Source of the DNA: Bacteroidales bacterium
GTDB taxonomy: Bacteria; Bacteroidota; Bacteroidia; Bacteroidales; UBA4181
Length of the DNA: 11,464 nucleotides
Assembly (NCBI GenBank): GCA_031287245.1
Contig: JAITTD010000297.1
Location: forward strand, 1 to 11,464
Reading direction: 5' to 3'
Positions 7,811 to 11,464 of the stretch are shown in pieces. Position numbers and translations under genes: made by a program. Positions within the stretch are counted from its first letter, which is position 1. Each line of letters opens with the position of its first letter. A model generated the notes under the pieces. It was not told where the DNA came from. It saw only the letters and a list, made by a program, of their open reading frames with translations, and did no database searches.

Positions 7811-10591
7811 TTATTTGTTCTTCAAGTCGTCTGCCTGTTTTTGAGCCGTGCTTAGCACTGTATTCGCTTGTTTCTCGGTTTCCTGCTCCAATTGTTTCGC
7901 TTTCGACTCGCCTTCCTTGCGCAGTTTGTCGGCTGCGGCTTTGGATGCTGCTTTTTGAATGGCATTTTTGGATGCTGCCTCTTTCTCTAACTTGTCAGCA
8001 GCGGCATTCGCTTCTTTGCGAATGGTCTCAGCCAGTTGTTTCCCCGAACTGCGGATCGCTTCCACCTGCTTATTGGCTTCTGCCATGATTTTGTCCACTT
8101 GTTCTGTCACATTTTCCTTCACTTTCTCTTTTACCTCTTCCACCTTTTGCGTTACCGCCTCTTTTACCTGCTCTTTCACGGCTTCGGTAATGGTGTTCAG
8201 CGTGTTGCCGAGGCTTAGTTTGACGTCAGGCTTGCTGACAGTGCCGCGAATCAAACCGGTTAGCGTCAGTTCCTTGATGGATGCACCGCCCGGAATGGAA
8301 TTGAGCAGATCGGTAGCGCCTATGGCAGACGCCGCCACCGATGCGTTCACATCGTAGTGCATCAACATATCCAATCCCTGTCCGCCGGTCAATACTACTT
8401 TTGCCTGATTTACATTGAACTGAACCGGTTCTACCATCACCAACTGCCCGTCCTTTATCTCGAACTTAATGTTCAGATCGCCGGGGCTAACAGTGCGCCA
8501 TTTCTCGTTTTTCAACAAATCAGCCATCGTGCCGAAAAGTTTTGAATTTCTGATTTCAATTTGGTGTGTCTGCAACTGTCCCTTGGAAAGTATGGTATTG
8601 AGAACGGGACTCATCTGATTGTTCAATAGCGCGTTGAGCGTAAGATTTGCCGAAACTTTCCCCACATAATCCTGCGGATTGTCGAACATGGTTTCCAGCA
8701 TTGTGAACGAACTGAGCGCAGAAGTAATGTCGAATCGGGAAATGTTCATTTGGAAATCAACTGCCGGTTTTTTGACGTCCTGCGTGTTGTACTCGCCACT
8801 CAACAACAGGCTGCCATCCATCATGTTCATCCCCAGCCTGTCCATCGTCACCTTGCCGTCTTTCACGTTCAGGTTGCCTGCCAGACTTGTAATGCTCAGT
8901 TTGTCGAAAAAGATATTGCCGATTTTGACATTCATGCCGAAATCAATGTTTTCAGGTACTTCAATCACCGACAACGCCGTTGTATCGGCTTCAGCAACTT
9001 CAGCAGTTGTAGCCTCTTCGCTGTCCGACAAAAACTCGTTAAGGTCTATGGTGTTGGAAACCAACGATAAATTGCCGCGCACCGTTGCATTTTTGAATAC
9101 GTAGGGAATGAAGTTTTCCAACGAACCTTTCAGCGACAGGTCTGTGCGTCCGATAATAGCGTCAAAATCAACTAAATGAACGACTTTGGGCGAGAAATCA
9201 AGTTGCGTTTTGGTAATTTTCACACCTTGCGGGAAGTCGGGACTAATGAAGTCGAAATTAGTCAGTTGCAGTGTGCCATCAGCCTGAAAATCCTCATACT
9301 GTTCTTTTTCGAGGGTGGACAAACGTCCTGCAAGCGCCAAATCGCAGGCAAGCAAGCCATTCAGTGTGGTATTTTCCAGTGGTACAATGTCTGTCAGCGA
9401 ATTGAAATCAATTTTCCCTTTAAATTCGCCAACAATCTGCATATCGCTTTCGGGCGTTTTGATGTGCAACCCGAGGTCAAAAGGATTGCCGGCCATTTCG
9501 AAATGGAACTTGTCCACATCCAGCGTGGTACGGTCGAACACCTCGCCATCGTAGAGGGCTTTGAGGGTAATGGCAATCTTGTCCACCGATTTGGGGAGGT
9601 CGGGATATTTGAACATGGCGTTGTCCACCGCCAGATTGATGCCTGCAGAAGGCATCTGTTTGGCGTTGTATGTGCCTTTCGCATAGCCGTCGAGCGTCAG
9701 TTCGCCTGTTGTCTGTATTGCAGCGAAATCTGTCATGTAAATGGCTGGTATCAGCGACAGCAGGCTCTTGAAATTCGTTTTTCCGGTGGCAAACGTGATG
9801 TCGGTAACGATGTCGTCGCCGGGCATATTGACCGTGCCTGCAAATTTCAGGATGATGTCGTTGAGGCTGAATTGATTGTCTTTCAACGTAAAGTTTCTAT
9901 TTTTCAGGTCGGCGGCAATTTCCGAAGCAAAGCCGATACGCGCATTCCGCAACAACTTGACGCCACCCGTCAGGAAATCAAGCGCAGCAACGTCCAGTTG
10001 CATTGATAAATCGACATTGTCCAGCGACATATCGCCTTTTAGCAGGAAATCAAGGTCTTTCACAGTGGCTACCATTTTGCTTGAATCGTCGCGATAGGTA
10101 ATACAGGCATCGCGTATCTCAAACTTGCTGAGTGACACTCTGATATTGGTATCTCCGCCGGATTCGTCCGGTGTTTCCTCTGCGGGCGTGTCGCTCGGCT
10201 GCATGATGTCCCAGTTTGCCTTGCCGTCTTCGGCTATATGTGCGTATAAATGCGCCTGGTCAAGCAGGATGGACTTCACACTGATATTTTCCATGCTGAT
10301 AACGCTCTTGATGTCCACCGTGATGCTGAACTTCTTGAAAGCCACCAATGTGTCGCCTTCAAAAGCGCCTGTGCCTACTACCTGCAAATCCTCCAACACG
10401 ATGCAGGCATTGGGAAAATTGCGGATAAACGACAGTTGCAGGTCGGAAAAATCCACCTTCGCTGTCAGCATTTTGTTCAATTCCGTTTTGGCTATTTCCA
10501 TTATCTTCCCCTTGAACAGGAAAGGAGCGGTCAGCAATATCACGAAAATCGCGGCAATCGTGATAAAAAAGATTTTCAAAAATTTTTTCAT
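7811..10591 (-). CDS. AsmA-family envelope protein with hendecad-repeat helical tail
   Basis: This 926-residue protein has one N-terminal membrane anchor (about 4-26: FLKIFFITIAAIFVILL) followed by a very long beta-rich region. The early part shows AsmA features, including the DGKANWDI segment near 122-129. The region near 720-795 resembles the AsmA C-terminal part (VNASVAASAIGATDLL, then LTGLIRGTVSKPDVKLSLG). Acidic linkers occur at about 132-148 and 521-540. AsmA-like proteins (AsmA, YhdP, TamB) are inner-membrane-anchored, periplasm-spanning proteins linked to lipid transport and outer-membrane homeostasis; a similar role is inferred. The last 125 residues (802-926) are Ala/Lys/Glu-rich, with an 11-residue periodicity and V/I/L at the first position of nearly every repeat, predicting a continuous helix or coiled coil. 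It starts 18 bases after the cyclophilin stop, inside the operon. Confidence 0.9.
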   Translation of the reverse strand: MKKFLKIFFITIAAIFVILLTAPFLFKGKIMEIAKTELNKMLTAKVDFSDLQLSFIRNFPNACIVLEDLQVVGTGAFEGDTLVAFKKFSITVDIKSVISMENISVKSILLDQAHLYAHIAEDGKANWDIMQPSDTPAEETPDESGGDTNIRVSLSKFEIRDACITYRDDSSKMVATVKDLDFLLKGDMSLDNVDLSMQLDVAALDFLTGGVKLLRNARIGFASEIAADLKNRNFTLKDNQFSLNDIILKFAGTVNMPGDDIVTDITFATGKTNFKSLLSLIPAIYMTDFAAIQTTGELTLDGYAKGTYNAKQMPSAGINLAVDNAMFKYPDLPKSVDKIAITLKALYDGEVFDRTTLDVDKFHFEMAGNPFDLGLHIKTPESDMQIVGEFKGKIDFNSLTDIVPLENTTLNGLLACDLALAGRLSTLEKEQYEDFQADGTLQLTNFDFISPDFPQGVKITKTQLDFSPKVVHLVDFDAIIGRTDLSLKGSLENFIPYVFKNATVRGNLSLVSNTIDLNEFLSDSEEATTAEVAEADTTALSVIEVPENIDFGMNVKIGNIFFDKLSITSLAGNLNVKDGKVTMDRLGMNMMDGSLLLSGEYNTQDVKKPAVDFQMNISRFDITSALSSFTMLETMFDNPQDYVGKVSANLTLNALLNNQMSPVLNTILSKGQLQTHQIEIRNSKLFGTMADLLKNEKWRTVSPGDLNIKFEIKDGQLVMVEPVQFNVNQAKVVLTGGQGLDMLMHYDVNASVAASAIGATDLLNSIPGGASIKELTLTGLIRGTVSKPDVKLSLGNTLNTITEAVKEQVKEAVTQKVEEVKEKVKENVTEQVDKIMAEANKQVEAIRSSGKQLAETIRKEANAAADKLEKEAASKNAIQKAASKAAADKLRKEGESKAKQLEQETEKQANTVLSTAQKQADDLKNK

Positions 10592-10609
10592 GGCTTTTTA
10601 GTTCTGAGG

Positions 10610-11428
10610 TTATTTAATTTTCATTTTGATGATTTTCACGTCCTCAACAGGTCGGTCGGCGGCACCGGTCGGCACGAGGGATATTTTCTCCACAATGTCC
10701 AAACCTTTGGTTACTTGCCCGAACACCGTGTAGGCATCGTCCAAATGCGGTGTTCCGCCTTCGGTCTTGTAAATCGCGCGGCGTTCCTCCGGTATTTTGT
10801 AGGGGTTGTTCTGCACCCATTCCATGGCGCGTGTTTTGGCTTTTTCCTGAATGGCAGCCTGATCAACGGTTTGTCCTGCGGCTTTGGCGGCTTCGCTTTC
10901 TTCGCGGATGTATTGCATAAACAGCGATTGCGCCTTGCCCATCGTTAGCTGGCTTTCATATTGGGTCAATTCTTCGTCCGTATAAACTTTTCCCTGCACA
11001 ATGTAAAACTGCGAACCTGACGAGGCTTTCTCCGGATTGACATTGTCTCCTTGCCGTGCAGCGGACAATGCGCCGCGCCGGTGTATCAGTTCGGGCACAA
11101 ACTCAGCCGGTATAGTGTAGTTTGGACCGCCGGAACCTAATTGTGCACCGGGTTTGGCATTTTTCGAATCGGGATCGCCTGCCTGAATCATAAATTCCTT
11201 GATGACACGGTGAAACAGAACGCCGTCAAAATAACCGGTTTTCACCAAATTTACAAAATTATCGCGATGTTTCGGCGTTTGGTTGTACAACTCCACCTCA
11301 ATGTCGCCCAAAGTAGTGCTGATGGCTATTTTAATCGTCCTGTCAGGCTTTTTAGCCGACGAAGAACAAGCAAATATACCCAACATGCAGAAAACAACAC
11401 ACAGTTTTAACGAACTTTTCATGACCAT
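10610..11428 (-). CDS. Cyclophilin-type peptidyl-prolyl isomerase, probable lipoprotein
   Basis: This 272-residue protein would catalyse proline cis-trans isomerisation in folding envelope proteins. The signal sequence ends IFAC (C21), a passable lipobox, followed by SSSAKK, so it is probably a lipid-anchored periplasmic protein. Cyclophilin motifs are clear: FHRVIKEFMIQAGDP (72-86, catalytic R74), GSQFYI (138-143) and YTVFGQV (233-239). A mostly helical, charged insertion of about 75 residues (roughly 148-226) interrupts the domain between the last two motifs. Where human cyclophilin A has Trp121, which binds cyclosporin, this protein has H228, as in some bacterial cyclophilins. An in-frame start at 11422 (MKSSL) is equally good and would remove two residues. 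It is the first gene of the operon, with a -7 promoter box just upstream. Confidence 0.92.
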   Translation of the reverse strand: MVMKSSLKLCVVFCMLGIFACSSSAKKPDRTIKIAISTTLGDIEVELYNQTPKHRDNFVNLVKTGYFDGVLFHRVIKEFMIQAGDPDSKNAKPGAQLGSGGPNYTIPAEFVPELIHRRGALSAARQGDNVNPEKASSGSQFYIVQGKVYTDEELTQYESQLTMGKAQSLFMQYIREESEAAKAAGQTVDQAAIQEKAKTRAMEWVQNNPYKIPEERRAIYKTEGGTPHLDDAYTVFGQVTKGLDIVEKISLVPTGAADRPVEDVKIIKMKIK

Positions 11429-11450
11429 ACATTATATATTTAAAGAATGA

Positions 11451-11458
11451 CAAAATTA
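11451..11458 (-). promoter_or_regulatory. -7 promoter element of the four-gene operon (partial)
   Basis: On the minus strand this reads TAATTTTG, matching TAnnTTTG. It lies 22 bases before the cyclophilin start codon, giving a short leader. The -33 element would fall beyond the window edge at 11464, so the promoter is only half visible. Confidence 0.45.
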
Positions 11459-11464
11459 CATGAA

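Noticed and set aside
7021..11410. Other open frames on both strands overlapping the radical SAM, AsmA-like and cyclophilin genes
   Set aside because: All are out-of-frame shadows without recognisable motifs or plausible starts.

Overview
The window most likely comes from a member of the Bacteroidota, probably the order Bacteroidales. Four things point that way: promoter-like sites of the Bacteroidota type (TAnnTTTG at -7 with TTG or TTTG about 17-19 bases upstream), start codons preceded by A/T-rich sequence rather than Shine-Dalgarno motifs, the character of the 23S rRNA sequence, and the gene families present. Every gene supported here lies on the minus strand, so the window reads in biological order from its right end to its left end.

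Right half (5725-11428): four tightly packed genes form a probable operon. They encode a cyclophilin-type peptidyl-prolyl isomerase with a lipoprotein signal, a 926-residue AsmA-family envelope protein with a long helical tail, a radical SAM enzyme with extra C-terminal cysteines, and an extended SDR (NAD(P)-dependent epimerase/dehydratase-like) protein. Gaps between them are 18, 5 and 8 bases. A -7 promoter element sits just before the first gene at the window edge. Two proteins act at the envelope and two are probably cytoplasmic redox or modifying enzymes. A shared role in making or moving an envelope component is possible, but is inference.

Middle (5176-5724): a minisatellite of twelve 21-bp units is arranged as two 126-bp super-repeats that differ at only two positions. 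It lies between the operon end and the promoter region of the next gene. That promoter region carries a Bacteroidota-type promoter, a 10-bp palindrome near the predicted transcription start and a strong 18-bp hairpin in the 5' leader.

Left-centre (3154-5175): a secreted GH38-like (DUF5054-type) putative glycoside hydrolase carries a short low-complexity insertion in a linker.

Left (1-3153): the 5' four-fifths of a 23S rRNA gene runs off the window edge. Upstream of it, instead of a 16S gene and spacer tRNAs, are about 800 bases holding two tandem rRNA-type promoters and three boxA-like motifs, followed directly by the GH38 gene. This 16S-less arrangement is the most notable feature: either an unlinked, promoter-driven 23S gene, a deletion inside one rrn operon, or an assembly join. 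No complete novel defence, mobile or CRISPR system is visible.
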